Below, piece by piece: positions 1-8,968 of a DNA stretch of 64,000 bases; positions within the stretch are counted from its first letter, which is position 1, and every line of letters begins with the position of its first letter. This DNA comes from Mycobacterium sp. SVM_VP21. Its GTDB lineage: Bacteria; Actinomycetota; Actinomycetes; Mycobacteriales; Mycobacteriaceae. The stretch covers positions 186,001 through 250,000 of the forward strand of contig CP101406.1 of the NCBI GenBank assembly GCA_024758765.1, in the 5' to 3' direction. The position numbers and the translations under genes are program-made. The notes beneath the pieces were generated by a model. The model did no database searches and had not been told where the DNA came from. It saw nothing but the letters and a program-made list of their open reading frames with translations.

Positions 1-1
1 A

Positions 2-1324
2 CCGGCTTATGCCATTGCGTACTACGGCATCATGTACCGCGGAGCCATCGCGGTCCCGATGAATCCGCTGCTCAAGGCTCGCGAAGTCCAGTTCTATCTC
101 TCTAACAGCGGCGCTAAGGCTCTGTTTGCCACTCCGGCGTTCGCCGGGGAGGCCAGTGCGGGCGCAGCGCAGGTGGACGCGCAGTGTTGGGTCGTCGACG
201 ACGCCGGTTTGGTCGGCCTCATCGCCGACCTGCCCGAGCAGGACGCCCCGACAGACCGCGCCGACGACGACGTCGCAGTCATCCTGCACACCTCGGGAAC
301 CACGGGCAGGCCCAAGGGAGCCATGCTCACCCATGGCAATCTCGGCCGCAACGCCGATGTCTGCGCTCGCACCCTCATCGAGATCGGACCGGATGACGTA
401 GTGATGGGCTGCCTGCCGCTGTTTCACGTGTTCGGTCTGACTTGCGGGCTGAATTCCGCAGTGCTCGCTGGGGCGATGTTGACGCTGATCCCGCGGTTTG
501 ACCCCCGCAAGGCACTCGAAGTGATCGAGCGCGACGCCGTCACCGTGTTCGAGGGGGTGCCGACCATGTATTCGGCGCTGTTGAGCGTGGCAGGCGAGTT
601 CACGCCGGACGCGATTCGCAGTTTGCGGACCTGCGTGTCGGGCGGGGCGGCGCTTCCGGTGCAGACCCTCACCGACTTCGAGAAGAACTTCGGCTGCATG
701 GTTTTGGAGGGCTATGGGCTCTCCGAGAGTTCTCCGGTGGCCTCGTTCAATCATCCGCACCGCCCACGAAAGGCCGGTTCCATCGGAACTCCGGTCGAAG
801 GTGTACAGATGCGGGTGATGAATCTCGACGGCGTCGAAGTGCCGCAAGGCGAGTTGGGTGAGATACAGATCCGCGGCCACAACGTGATGAAGGGCTACTG
901 GAACCTGCCGGAAGCCACGGCGACCACGATCAGCGCTTCCGGTTGGCTGTCCACCGGTGATGTGGGACGCGTCGACGAGGACGGCTACTTCTACATCGCC
1001 GACCGTACCAAGGACCTGATCATCCGCGGTGGCTACAACGTCTATCCCCGGGAGATCGAAGAGGTCCTCTACGAGCATCCGGCGGTGGCTGAGGCCGCCG
1101 TTGTCGGGATCCCGCACGACTCTCTCGGTGAAGACGTCGGCGCGGCGGTCGTCTTGAAAGAAGGGTCGAGTGTGGACCCCGATGAGCTGCGCGACTTTGT
1201 CAAGGCGCGGGTGGCCGCCTACAAGTATCCCCGCAAAGTCTGGATGATCGAGGAGCTGCCCAAGGGCCCCACCGGCAAGGTCCAGAAACGCGACATCGAA
1301 ATCCCGACCAGTGAGGGCAATTGA
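2..1324 (+). CDS. Acyl-CoA synthetase (FadD-like), 5' end cut by window edge
   Basis: ATP-dependent acyl-CoA ligase of the ANL superfamily that would activate a fatty acid to acyl-AMP and then acyl-CoA. The frame is open from position 2, and the codons before the first internal ATG (32) still encode family-like sequence (PAYAIAYYGI), so the true start lies outside the window. Visible motifs are the P-loop-like HTSGTTGRPKGAMLTH, the adenylate motif GYGLSE, STGD before the hinge, and the C-terminal lysine motif PTGKVQKRD. It ends 5 bp before the PHA synthase ATG. A role supplying acyl-CoA to polyester synthesis is inferred from that neighbour; the substrate chain length cannot be read from the sequence. 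Confidence 0.9.
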   Translation, partial: PAYAIAYYGIMYRGAIAVPMNPLLKAREVQFYLSNSGAKALFATPAFAGEASAGAAQVDAQCWVVDDAGLVGLIADLPEQDAPTDRADDDVAVILHTSGTTGRPKGAMLTHGNLGRNADVCARTLIEIGPDDVVMGCLPLFHVFGLTCGLNSAVLAGAMLTLIPRFDPRKALEVIERDAVTVFEGVPTMYSALLSVAGEFTPDAIRSLRTCVSGGAALPVQTLTDFEKNFGCMVLEGYGLSESSPVASFNHPHRPRKAGSIGTPVEGVQMRVMNLDGVEVPQGELGEIQIRGHNVMKGYWNLPEATATTISASGWLSTGDVGRVDEDGYFYIADRTKDLIIRGGYNVYPREIEEVLYEHPAVAEAAVVGIPHDSLGEDVGAAVVLKEGSSVDPDELRDFVKARVAAYKYPRKVWMIEELPKGPTGKVQKRDIEIPTSEGN

Positions 1325-1329
1325 TCACC

Positions 1330-3021
1330 ATGCCCACTACAACGACCAAACCCGACGAACTCGCCGCCCCGCTGGACCTGTTGCTGACCAGCGCCACCAA
1401 ACCGTTCGCGAGCCGGATGCTGCCCGACGCCACCTGGGCGCGGTTCGGCGCCAGCCTTGCCAAGCAACCCGGCGCGGTGGCCGATCGCGTTGCCAAGCTG
1501 GCCCGCGAGCTCGGCAGCATCGCCGCGGGCAGGTCGCAACGCGCCCCTGGCCGGGCCGACAAGCGGTTCAGCGACCCGGCGTGGCAACACAATCCACTGC
1601 TGCACCGGATCATGCAGACCTACCTGGCGGCCGCCGAGACCACCGGCGGGTTACTCGACGACGCCGACCTGGACTGGCGTGACAACGAGAAGATGCGCTT
1701 CGTCGCCGACAACATCGTCGAATTCCTGGCGCCGAGCAACAGTCCGGTGATCAGCCCGCTCGGCTGGAAAGCCCTGATCGACACCGGAGGATTGAGCGCG
1801 GTTCGCGGGCTGAAAGCCTTCGCCCGCGACATGGCGTCGCAACCCCGGGTACCGGCCATGGTAGAACCGGACGCATTCGCGGTGGGTGAGACCGTCGCGG
1901 TCACCAAAGGCGCGGTGGTGGCTCAGACCTCGATGTTCGAGCTGATCCAGTACGCCCCGCAGACCCCTGAGGTGCGTGCGATTCCGCTGCTGATGGTGCC
2001 GCCGGTGATCAACAAGTTCTACATCCTCGACATCGCACCCGGGCGTTCCATGATCGACTACTTTGTCGCCCAGGGTCAGCAGGTGTTCGTCATCTCCTGG
2101 CGTAACCCACAGGCCCGGCATCGTGATTGGGGTTTCGACGCCTACGGCGCCGCAATCATCGAGGCACTGGGAGCCGTCCAGAACATCGCCGGAACCGACA
2201 ACGCCCACCTGTTGGCCACCTGCTCGGGCGGCATCCTGGCCGCGATGACCGCCGCACACCTGGCCCACATTGGCGAGGGCAACCAGGTGGCCGGGTTGAC
2301 CTTGGCGGTCACCGTGCTCGACGAGACCAAGGCTGGCTTCGCCTCGGCGGCGATGAGCGATCGTGCCGCGCAGGCCGCGATCGCCGGCTCGGCGAAGAAG
2401 GGCTATCTGGACGGGCGGGCGATGGCAGAGATGTTCGCCTGGCTGCGGCCCACCGACCTGGTGTGGCGCTACTGGGTGAACAACTATGTGCAGGGCCGCC
2501 CGCCGGCACCGTTCGACGTGTTGTTCTGGAACGCCGACACCACCCGGATGACTGCCGCGCTGCACCGCGACATGGTGCTGATGGGCCTGCACAACGCGTT
2601 GGTCACCCCAGGTGCGGTCAGCATGCTGGGCAGCCCGGTGGACCTGTCGGGCATCACCGCCGACGCCTACGTCATCGGCGGCATCGCCGACCACATCTCA
2701 CCGTGGCAGGCCACCTACCGCAGCGCCCGACTGCTGGGCAGCAAGGACAACACGTACCTGCTGTCCACCAGCGGCCACATCGCCGCACTGGTCAACCCGC
2801 CCGGCAACCCCAAGGCGTCCTACCGCGCCGGCCCGGTCGACGCCGAAGACCCCGGCCAATGGTTGGACACCGCTGAAAAATCCAGCGACTCCTGGTGGCC
2901 GCATTACGTGGCCTGGCTCGCCCAGCGCAGCGGCCCGCAGGTCGATGCGCCGAAGATGCTCGGCGGAGAGGATTTTCCGCCACTTGGCCCGGCACCGGGC
3001 AGCTATGTGATGGAAAAATAG
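1330..3021 (+). CDS. phaC: Polyhydroxyalkanoate synthase (PhaC-like)
   Basis: Alpha/beta-hydrolase-fold PHA synthase that would polymerise 3-hydroxyacyl-CoA into storage polyester. At about 563 aa it has the usual length for class I/II PhaC. The N-terminal PhaC_N-type region (roughly residues 80-250) precedes a catalytic domain. In place of the lipase box it has ATCSGG, with Cys as nucleophile, which is the PhaC signature. Later come GGIADHISPW (catalytic Asp region) and TSGHIAALVNPPG (catalytic His region). A TTG at 1321 overlaps the upstream stop and could also start translation; I preferred ATG 1330. It lies between an acyl-CoA ligase and a PHA depolymerase, which supports the call. Confidence 0.85.
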   Translation: MPTTTTKPDELAAPLDLLLTSATKPFASRMLPDATWARFGASLAKQPGAVADRVAKLARELGSIAAGRSQRAPGRADKRFSDPAWQHNPLLHRIMQTYLAAAETTGGLLDDADLDWRDNEKMRFVADNIVEFLAPSNSPVISPLGWKALIDTGGLSAVRGLKAFARDMASQPRVPAMVEPDAFAVGETVAVTKGAVVAQTSMFELIQYAPQTPEVRAIPLLMVPPVINKFYILDIAPGRSMIDYFVAQGQQVFVISWRNPQARHRDWGFDAYGAAIIEALGAVQNIAGTDNAHLLATCSGGILAAMTAAHLAHIGEGNQVAGLTLAVTVLDETKAGFASAAMSDRAAQAAIAGSAKKGYLDGRAMAEMFAWLRPTDLVWRYWVNNYVQGRPPAPFDVLFWNADTTRMTAALHRDMVLMGLHNALVTPGAVSMLGSPVDLSGITADAYVIGGIADHISPWQATYRSARLLGSKDNTYLLSTSGHIAALVNPPGNPKASYRAGPVDAEDPGQWLDTAEKSSDSWWPHYVAWLAQRSGPQVDAPKMLGGEDFPPLGPAPGSYVMEK

Positions 3022-3046
3022 GATGCATGCCCCCAGGAACGCAGCG

Positions 3047-3874
3047 ATGACGTCCGCGAAACCAATCGGCGAGGACCGCTACGTCACCGCTGGTGGACAG
3101 CGGATCCGCGTCGACATCCGGCACGGCACCGGGGTGCCACTGGTACTGTGCAACGGCGTTGGCGCCAGCCTGGAAGTGCTGGAACCACTGGTCGAGCATC
3201 TGGATCCAGCCGCAACGGTGGTCCGGTTCGACGTGCCGGGCACCGGCGGATCACCGACGTCCATTGCACCCTACGGATTCCCGTACCTGGCTTGGGTGCT
3301 GGGCCGGGTGCTGTCCAAGCTAGGCATCGGCGTCGTCGATGTGCTTGGGCTGTCCTGGGGCGGGGCGCTGGCGCAGCAGTTCGCGTTCCAGAACCCGCGA
3401 CGTTGTCGCCGCCTGGTTCTGGTGGCCACCGCCACCGGCGCTTTAATGGTGCCTGCGCGACCACACATTCTGGCCAAGATGCTGACCCCCCGCAGGTTCT
3501 CCGATCCGAACTACGCTGCTTCCATTGCGGGTGAGCTGTATGGCGGCACTGTCCGCGCACACGGCGAGGATGTGGCGCGACTGTTCGTCCGCCAACTGCG
3601 CGCCGGATCGAAAATTGGTTACCTGCACCAATTGCTCGCGGGCGCGTGCTGGACCAGCCTGTTCGCGCTGCCCGCGGTTCGACAGCAGACCCTGATCGTC
3701 GCGGGTACCGATGATCCGATCATCCCGGTCGTCAACGCCCACATCATGAACACGTTGCTGCCACACTCCCGGATGCACCTCCACCCCGGTGGACACATCG
3801 ATCTGGTGCAGAATGCAGCAGAACTCGCGCCCGTCGTCGACGCATTCCTGAAAGACGCCGGAGAACGACCATGA
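3047..3874 (+). CDS. phaZ: Medium-chain-length PHA depolymerase (PhaZ-like)
   Basis: Intracellular alpha/beta hydrolase resembling Pseudomonas PhaZ, which releases hydroxyacids from mcl-PHA granules. The typical blocks are present in order: LCNGVGASLEVLEPLVE (oxyanion region), VRFDVPGTGGSP, the nucleophile elbow GLSWGGALAQQFA, PRRCRRLVL, AGTDDPIIP (acid) and HPGGHIDLV (His). The start at ATG 3047 has AGGA seven bases upstream; an earlier in-frame ATG (3023) has no good ribosome binding site. It follows phaC by 25 bp on the same strand. Among alpha/beta hydrolases this motif set is specific for mcl-PHA depolymerases, although activity is inferred. Confidence 0.8.
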   Translation: MTSAKPIGEDRYVTAGGQRIRVDIRHGTGVPLVLCNGVGASLEVLEPLVEHLDPAATVVRFDVPGTGGSPTSIAPYGFPYLAWVLGRVLSKLGIGVVDVLGLSWGGALAQQFAFQNPRRCRRLVLVATATGALMVPARPHILAKMLTPRRFSDPNYAASIAGELYGGTVRAHGEDVARLFVRQLRAGSKIGYLHQLLAGACWTSLFALPAVRQQTLIVAGTDDPIIPVVNAHIMNTLLPHSRMHLHPGGHIDLVQNAAELAPVVDAFLKDAGERP

Positions 3875-4055
3875 GCCACAGCGCCATCCCTTGATACCAG
3901 TGAAGAAACTCGGGACTGCCCCGAGTTCAGTTGACTCGGCGGTGTGAAAGTTCAAGTGCGGTCGCGATGCACGCAGGCCTCCGCCCAACCCGTGGCCTGA
4001 AACCAAGTATGGCGACACCACCGAACCCGGGGCACTCAGACCCTCCGGAAAAGAA

Positions 4056-4084
4056 GCGGGCCAAGGGTCGTTTCCCTGGCCCGC
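4056..4084. terminator. Stem-loop between convergent phaZ and nrdE
   Basis: Inverted repeat GCGGGCCAAGGG / CCCTGGCCCGC with one bulged A and a 6-base loop. It lies 19 bp past the nrdE stop on the minus strand and about 180 bp after phaZ on the plus strand. There is no strong U tract, as is common in mycobacterial terminators. The rest of the 3875-4102 gap shows no open frame that I can support. Confidence 0.6.
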
Positions 4085-4102
4085 GACCCGTTCAGAACAT
4101 GC

Positions 4103-6274
4103 CTACAGCATGCAGCTGACGCAACCCTCCACCTCAGTACCCTCCAGCGCCATCTGCCGCAGGCGGATGTAGTACAGCGTCTTGATTCCCTTGCGCCAGG
4201 CGTAGATCTGCGCCTTGTTGACGTCGCGCGTGGTCGCGGTGTCCTTGAAGAACAGCGTCAAACTCAACCCCTGGTCCACGTGCTGGGTGGCCGCAGCGTA
4301 GGTGTCGATGATCTTCTCGTAGCCGATCTCGTACGCGTCCTGGTAGTACTCCAGGTTGTCGTTGGTCATGTACGGCGCCGGGTAGTAGACCCGACCGATC
4401 TTGCCTTCCTTGCGGATCTCGACCCGCGCCACGATCGGGTGGATCGACGACGTCGAGTGGTTGATGTAGGAGATCGACCCGGTCGGCGGAACGGCCTGCA
4501 GGTTCTGGTTGTAGATCCCGTGGGTCTGCACCGACTCCTTGAGCCGGCGCCAGTCGTCCTGGCCCGGAATCCGGATGCCGGCCTCGGCGAACAGCTCACG
4601 CACCCGCTCCGTCTTGGGCTCCCACACCTGCTCGGTGTACTTGTCGAAGAACTCCCCGGAAGCGTACTTGGAATTCTCAAAACCTACGAAGGACGTACCC
4701 CGTTCCAGGGCAAGGCGATTCGACGCGCGCAGTGCGTGATACAGCACGGTGTAGAAGTAGATGTTGGTGAAGTCGATGCCCTCTTCGGAACCGTAGAAGA
4801 TCCGCTCCCGAGCCAGGTACCCGTGCAGGTTCATCTGGCCCAGCCCGATGGCGTGCGACTCGTTGTTGCCCTGCTCGATCGACGGCACCGACCAGATGTG
4901 GGTCTGGTCCGACACCGCGGTCAGCGCCCGGATCGCGACCTCGATGGTCTGACCGAAGTCGGGCGAGTCCATCGCCTTGGCAATGTTGAGCGAGCCGAGG
5001 TTGCAGGAGATGTCCTTGCCCACCTTGGCGTACGACAAATCGTCGTTGAACTCCGACGGGGTGGAGACCTGCAGGATCTCCGAGCACAGGTTCGAGTGGG
5101 TGATCTTGCCGGCGATCGGGTTCGCTCGGTTCACCGTGTCCTCGAACATGACGTACGGGTAGCCGGATTCGAACTGCAGCTCGGCCAGGGTCTGGAAGAA
5201 CTCGCGCGCCTTGATCTTGGTCTTGCGGATCGCCGCGTTGTCCACCATCTCGTAATACTTCTCGCTGACCGAGATGTCGGCGAACGGCACGCCGTAGACC
5301 TTCTCGACGTCGTAGGGCGAGAACAGGTACATGTCCTCGTTCTTCTTCGCCAGTTCGAAGGTGATGTCGGGGATCACCACGCCCAGGCTCAGCGTCTTGA
5401 TCCGGATCTTCTCGTCGGCGTTCTCCCGCTTGGTGTCCAGGAAGCGGTAGATGTCGGGGTGGTGGGCGTGCAGGTACACCGCACCGGCACCCTGACGCGC
5501 ACCCAGCTGGTTGGCGTAGGAGAACGAGTCCTCCAGCAGCTTCATGATCGGGATGACCCCGGAAGACTGGTTCTCAATGTTCTTGATCGGGGCGCCATGC
5601 TCTCGAATGTTGCTGAGCAGCAACGCCACTCCCCCGCCACGCTTGGACAGCTGCAGGGCAGAGTTGATCGATCGGCCGATCGACTCCATGTTGTCTTCGA
5701 TGCGCAGCAAAAAGCAGCTGACCGCCTCGCCGCGCTGCTTCTTGCCGGAGTTCAAAAACGTCGGGGTGGCGGGCTGGAAGCGGCCGTCGATGATCTCCTC
5801 GACGAGTTGCTCGGCCAGCTTGGTGTCACCGGCAGCCAGGGTCAGCGCCACCATGCACACCCGGTCCTCGAACCGCTCCAGGTAGCGCTTGCCATCGAAG
5901 GTTTTCAGGGTGTAGGAGGTGTAGTACTTGAACGCCCCCAGGAAGGTCGGGAACCGAAACTTCTTGGCGTAGGCCCGATCCAGTAGCGACTTGACGAAGT
6001 TGCGCGAGTACTGGTCGAGCACCTCGCGCTCGTAGTATTCCTTGCCGATCAGGTAGTCGAGCTTCTCGTCCTGATTGTGGAAGAACACCGTGTTCTGATT
6101 GACGTGCTCCAAAAAGTACTGGCGAGCGGCCAGCACATCCATGTCGAACTGGATCTTGCCGTCGGCGTCGTACAGATTGAGCATCGCGTTGAGCGCGTGG
6201 AAGTCCAGCTCGCCCACCGGAGCGCTGCGGGTGGTTGCGGTTACCTGCTCTGCAGTTGCAGCGGTTGGTGGCAT
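4103..6274 (-). CDS. nrdE: Class Ib ribonucleotide reductase, large subunit NrdE
   Basis: Catalytic alpha subunit of the manganese/iron class Ib ribonucleotide reductase, reducing ribonucleoside diphosphates to dNDPs. The 723-aa length fits the family. Visible features are the effector/substrate block [20 protein letters not shown] with the first redox Cys, [18 protein letters not shown], the radical-site motif [18 protein letters not shown], and the C-terminal redox tail ending CVSCML. The start ATG has AAGGA upstream and overlaps the end of nrdI by 34 bp, so the genes are translationally coupled. The partner nrdF is not in the window; in M. tuberculosis the main nrdF lies just downstream, whereas here the downstream neighbour is the PHA cluster on the other strand. 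Confidence 0.97.
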   Translation of the reverse strand: MPPTAATAEQVTATTRSAPVGELDFHALNAMLNLYDADGKIQFDMDVLAARQYFLEHVNQNTVFFHNQDEKLDYLIGKEYYEREVLDQYSRNFVKSLLDRAYAKKFRFPTFLGAFKYYTSYTLKTFDGKRYLERFEDRVCMVALTLAAGDTKLAEQLVEEIIDGRFQPATPTFLNSGKKQRGEAVSCFLLRIEDNMESIGRSINSALQLSKRGGGVALLLSNIREHGAPIKNIENQSSGVIPIMKLLEDSFSYANQLGARQGAGAVYLHAHHPDIYRFLDTKRENADEKIRIKTLSLGVVIPDITFELAKKNEDMYLFSPYDVEKVYGVPFADISVSEKYYEMVDNAAIRKTKIKAREFFQTLAELQFESGYPYVMFEDTVNRANPIAGKITHSNLCSEILQVSTPSEFNDDLSYAKVGKDISCNLGSLNIAKAMDSPDFGQTIEVAIRALTAVSDQTHIWSVPSIEQGNNESHAIGLGQMNLHGYLARERIFYGSEEGIDFTNIYFYTVLYHALRASNRLALERGTSFVGFENSKYASGEFFDKYTEQVWEPKTERVRELFAEAGIRIPGQDDWRRLKESVQTHGIYNQNLQAVPPTGSISYINHSTSSIHPIVARVEIRKEGKIGRVYYPAPYMTNDNLEYYQDAYEIGYEKIIDTYAAATQHVDQGLSLTLFFKDTATTRDVNKAQIYAWRKGIKTLYYIRLRQMALEGTEVEGCVSCML

Positions 6275-6699
6275 GCCTCGTCCTTCCAGAAATCAGCCAA
6301 GCCCGCGCGGACGGCTTGTACGTCCTCGTCGGTTCCCATCAATTCGAATCGATACAGGTACGGCACTCCGCACTTGCGGGACACCACGTTGCCCGCGTAG
6401 CAGAACTCCGCACCGAAGTTGGTGTTGCCGGCCGCGATCACGCCGCGCAGCAGTCCCCGATTGTGTTCGTTGTTCAAAAAGGCGATGACCTGCTTCGGCA
6501 CGTAGCCGCCGTCGTCCATATCGGGCTGCTGGCGTCCGCCGCCGTAGGTCGGCAGGACCAATACATAGGGGTGATCAACCTCGATGCGTCCGTGCAGTGG
6601 GATCCGGATGGCCGGGACGTCCAGCTTCTGCACGAAGCGGTGGGTGTTCTCCGACACCGAAGAGAAATACACCAGGCTGCATTCCGAATCCGCAGACAT
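6241..6699 (-). CDS. nrdI: NrdI flavodoxin-like protein
   Basis: Flavodoxin-like protein that supplies oxidant for assembly of the dimanganese-tyrosyl radical cofactor of NrdF. The 152-aa product shows the FMN-binding pattern [19 protein letters not shown] near the N-terminus, VLPTYGGG in the middle, and [18 protein letters not shown], which is diagnostic of NrdI. An AAGGGGG ribosome binding site precedes ATG 6699. It sits between nrdH and nrdE in the standard nrdHIE order and overlaps nrdE. Confidence 0.96.
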   Translation of the reverse strand: MSADSECSLVYFSSVSENTHRFVQKLDVPAIRIPLHGRIEVDHPYVLVLPTYGGGRQQPDMDDGGYVPKQVIAFLNNEHNRGLLRGVIAAGNTNFGAEFCYAGNVVSRKCGVPYLYRFELMGTDEDVQAVRAGLADFWKDEACHQPLQLQSR

Positions 6700-6756
6700 G
6701 GCGACCCCCTTCAGCTCTCAGTCAGACTCCACCCGTACCCGACCCGACGACCGGCT

Positions 6757-6996
6757 CTAGGCGCTCAGCGCGGTCTGCGACAGCGCCTTGATGCGGTCCG
6801 GCCGGAATCCCGACCAGTGCTCGTCGCCGGCGACCACGACCGGGGCCTGTAGGTAGCCCAGCGCCATGACGTAGTCACGGGCGTCGGGGTCCAGCGAGAT
6901 GTCGACCTTCTCGTAAGCGATGCCCTGCTTGTCCAACGCCTTGTAGGTGGCGTTGCACTGCACGCACGCGGGCTTGGTGTAGACAGTGATGCTCAT
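6757..6996 (-). CDS. nrdH: NrdH glutaredoxin-like redoxin
   Basis: Small redoxin (79 aa) that reduces NrdE after each turnover and is itself reduced by thioredoxin reductase. The active site CVQC is at residues 11-14 of MSITVYTKPACVQC. The C-terminal GFRPDRIKAL matches the conserved thioredoxin-reductase-interaction region of NrdH. GAGGAG lies upstream of ATG 6996. It is the first gene of the nrdHIE operon and is preceded by two NrdR-type boxes. Confidence 0.96.
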   Translation of the reverse strand: MSITVYTKPACVQCNATYKALDKQGIAYEKVDISLDPDARDYVMALGYLQAPVVVAGDEHWSGFRPDRIKALSQTALSA

Positions 6997-7173
6997 GGCG
7001 GCAGGCTCCTCAGCGAATCGTCGACAAACGAGCGGATGACGGATCGGGCACTACGTTCAGCGGGCCGCCAGGACTTTCGGTTCTCCAGCTCCGCAGCCGT
7101 GGCAGAGCACCGAATAGGTGCCGGTTGCCGCGGCCCGGATAACTGGAAGATCCCGGGCCTGTCGGTCCCCCGA

Positions 7174-7221
7174 ACACTACACCTAGTGGTCATCCCTCGG
7201 GGTTAATACTAGATGTTCTGA
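7174..7221 (-). promoter_or_regulatory. Pair of NrdR-type boxes upstream of nrdHIE
   Basis: Two 16-bp imperfect palindromes: 7174-7189 (ACACTACACCTAGTGG on the plus strand) and 7206-7221 (ATACTAGATGTTCTGA). Both fit the NrdR box form acaCwAtATaTwGtgt with a few mismatches, the second being weaker. Their centres are 32 bp apart, about three helical turns, which is the spacing known for NrdR operators. They lie about 180 bp upstream of nrdH in the otherwise gene-free stretch 6997-7396. ATP/dATP-dependent repression by NrdR is inferred. I see nothing else supportable in that stretch. Confidence 0.6.
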
Positions 7222-7396
7222 ACGACATTGTTGAAATTCGCTGGTCGTAAGCTTGCGACACCGTCCGCATCGGCGTGTCGCAGCTCACATTCGAACGTCT
7301 CTCTGCTCATAACCGCAGGTCTACCAGTCGGCGCCGACAAGTGAGTGAGGCAAGCAGCAGCCGAGCGCCGGCCAGCAAAGACTTCCAGCCCGCGGC

Positions 7397-7657
7397 TCAG
7401 CGCATCCCGGCAGGTACCGGTTCGGGCGGATTCACGGCATTGAGCGGAGCCGGACGCGTGCTGTGCCGCCGCAGATGACCGCCCACAGCACCCAGCAGCA
7501 CCGGGACCAGCGAGACTGCGATGACCGCCAGCGAAACCAGGTCCAGGTGAGCGCGGACGAACCCGATGCCACCCAGCAGATACCCCAGCAAAGGAACGCC
7601 CGCACCACAAGCCACGGACCCGGCGATGCTGTAGGCGGTGAAGGTGCGGTGGCGCAT
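7397..7657 (-). pseudogene. DedA-family C-terminal remnant
   Basis: An 86-codon frame whose start reads MRHRTFTAYSIAG followed by a hydrophobic stretch with LLGYLLGGIGFVRAHLDLV. This resembles the last third of DedA/SNARE-associated membrane proteins (RMRxRxF..YN..G...W....LLGYxLG, then a terminal membrane helix). The rest of a DedA protein, usually about 200 aa, is missing upstream, where the frame soon loses similarity. I read it as a decayed gene. It could instead be an expressed two-helix membrane protein, but no good ribosome binding site is visible. Confidence 0.45.
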
Positions 7658-7776
7658 TCCCGACGCCCCGGCCGGCGGCGATCGGGGCGCGCCGCCCGCC
7701 GCCGCTGTGATAGCACTGAGGCCGCAGGTTGCTCACGACACCCACTACGTCGGACGCACCCGATAACCTGCCGGGC

Positions 7777-8955
7777 ATGCTGTCGACGCTGGCCGTACGG
7801 GGTTACCGCTCGCTGCGCGATCTGGTGCTGCCGCTGAATCCCCTGACGGTCGTGACCGGGGCCAACGGCACCGGCAAGTCGTCGCTGTATCGGGCACTAC
7901 GACTGTTGGCCGACTGCGGGCGCGGCGAGGTGATCGGCTCACTGGCTCGCGAGGGCGGCCTGGAGTCGGTGCTGTGGGCCGGCCCCGAACAGCTCGGCGA
8001 AGCACGCCGCAGCGGAACCGCCCAGGGCAGCGTGCGCACCCGACCGGTCTCGCTGGAGATGGGTTTCGCCTCTGACGATTTCGGCTACCTGGTCGATCTG
8101 GGACTGCCACAGGACCCCGCGCAGGCGTCGGCGTTCGCCCACGATCCGGAGATCAAGCGGGAGATCGTGTTCGCCGGACCGGTGCCGCGGCGCGGCGCCA
8201 CCCTGGTGAGCCGCACCCGGGCTTTCGCGCAGGCCAGCACGGATTCCGGTGTCGAGGAACTGTCGCGGACCCTGCCCACCTATCGCAGCGTGCTCGCCGA
8301 ATTCGCCCACCCCGGTTCGCATCCGGAACTGGCCGCGGTCCGCGACCGGCTGCGGGACTGGCGCTTCTACGATGGCTTCCGGGTGGATGCCGGGGCACCG
8401 GTGCGACGGCCACAGGTCGGTACCCGCACACCGGTACTCGCCGGCGACGGCGTCGATCTGGCTGCGGCGGTGCAGACCATCGTCGAGTCCGGCGACGACC
8501 AGCTGGACCGTGCGGTCGCGGCCGCATTCGACGGCGCGACGCTGTCGGTCAGCTCGCACGACGGCATGTTCGACCTGCAACTGCGTCAACGGGGCATGCT
8601 GCGCCCGTTGCGTGCCGCCGAATTGTCCGACGGCACCCTGCGCTTCCTGTTGTGGGCCGCCGCCCTGCTGAGCCCACAGCCACCGTCGCTGATGGTGCTC
8701 AACGAGCCGGAGACGTCCCTGCACCCCGATTTGGTGGCACCGCTGGCCGAGCTCATCCGGGCGGCCGCCACCCGAACCCAGGTTGTGGTGGTCACCCACG
8801 CGCGCACCATGCCCGAACTGCTGGCCGCTGTGCCGGTCGCCGAAGCCGATCGCCACGACACCGCAGAGATCGAGGTCTACAAAGACTTCGGCGAGACGCG
8901 GGTCGCCGGTCTGGGCCTGCTCAATACCCCGGCGTGGGACTGGGGCAGCCGTTGA
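7777..8955 (+). CDS. AAA-family (RecF/OLD-like) ATPase of unknown role
   Basis: Stand-alone ABC-type ATPase of about 392 aa. It has an N-terminal Walker A (GANGTGKSS, about residues 27-35), a signature-like LSDGTLRFL (about 290), Walker B with Glu (SLMVLNEPETSLHP) and a switch His (VVVVTHA). A start at ATG 7777 places the domain at the very N-terminus, as usual for this group; the earlier in-frame TTG gives a non-conserved extension. No nuclease (TOPRIM) domain or partner gene is adjacent, so a full OLD/Gabija-type defence system is not supported. A DNA-repair or general SMC-like function is possible. Confidence 0.8.
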   Translation: MLSTLAVRGYRSLRDLVLPLNPLTVVTGANGTGKSSLYRALRLLADCGRGEVIGSLAREGGLESVLWAGPEQLGEARRSGTAQGSVRTRPVSLEMGFASDDFGYLVDLGLPQDPAQASAFAHDPEIKREIVFAGPVPRRGATLVSRTRAFAQASTDSGVEELSRTLPTYRSVLAEFAHPGSHPELAAVRDRLRDWRFYDGFRVDAGAPVRRPQVGTRTPVLAGDGVDLAAAVQTIVESGDDQLDRAVAAAFDGATLSVSSHDGMFDLQLRQRGMLRPLRAAELSDGTLRFLLWAAALLSPQPPSLMVLNEPETSLHPDLVAPLAELIRAAATRTQVVVVTHARTMPELLAAVPVAEADRHDTAEIEVYKDFGETRVAGLGLLNTPAWDWGSR

Positions 8956-8968
8956 CCTCTCCGGCGGC

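Noticed and set aside
4280..5986. 568-aa plus-strand open frame opposite nrdE
   Set aside because: Antisense to a fully conserved NrdE; Val/Leu/Asp/Arg-rich shadow.
7777..8955. ATPase as part of a Gabija or OLD defence system
   Set aside because: No TOPRIM domain and no helicase or nuclease partner beside it.
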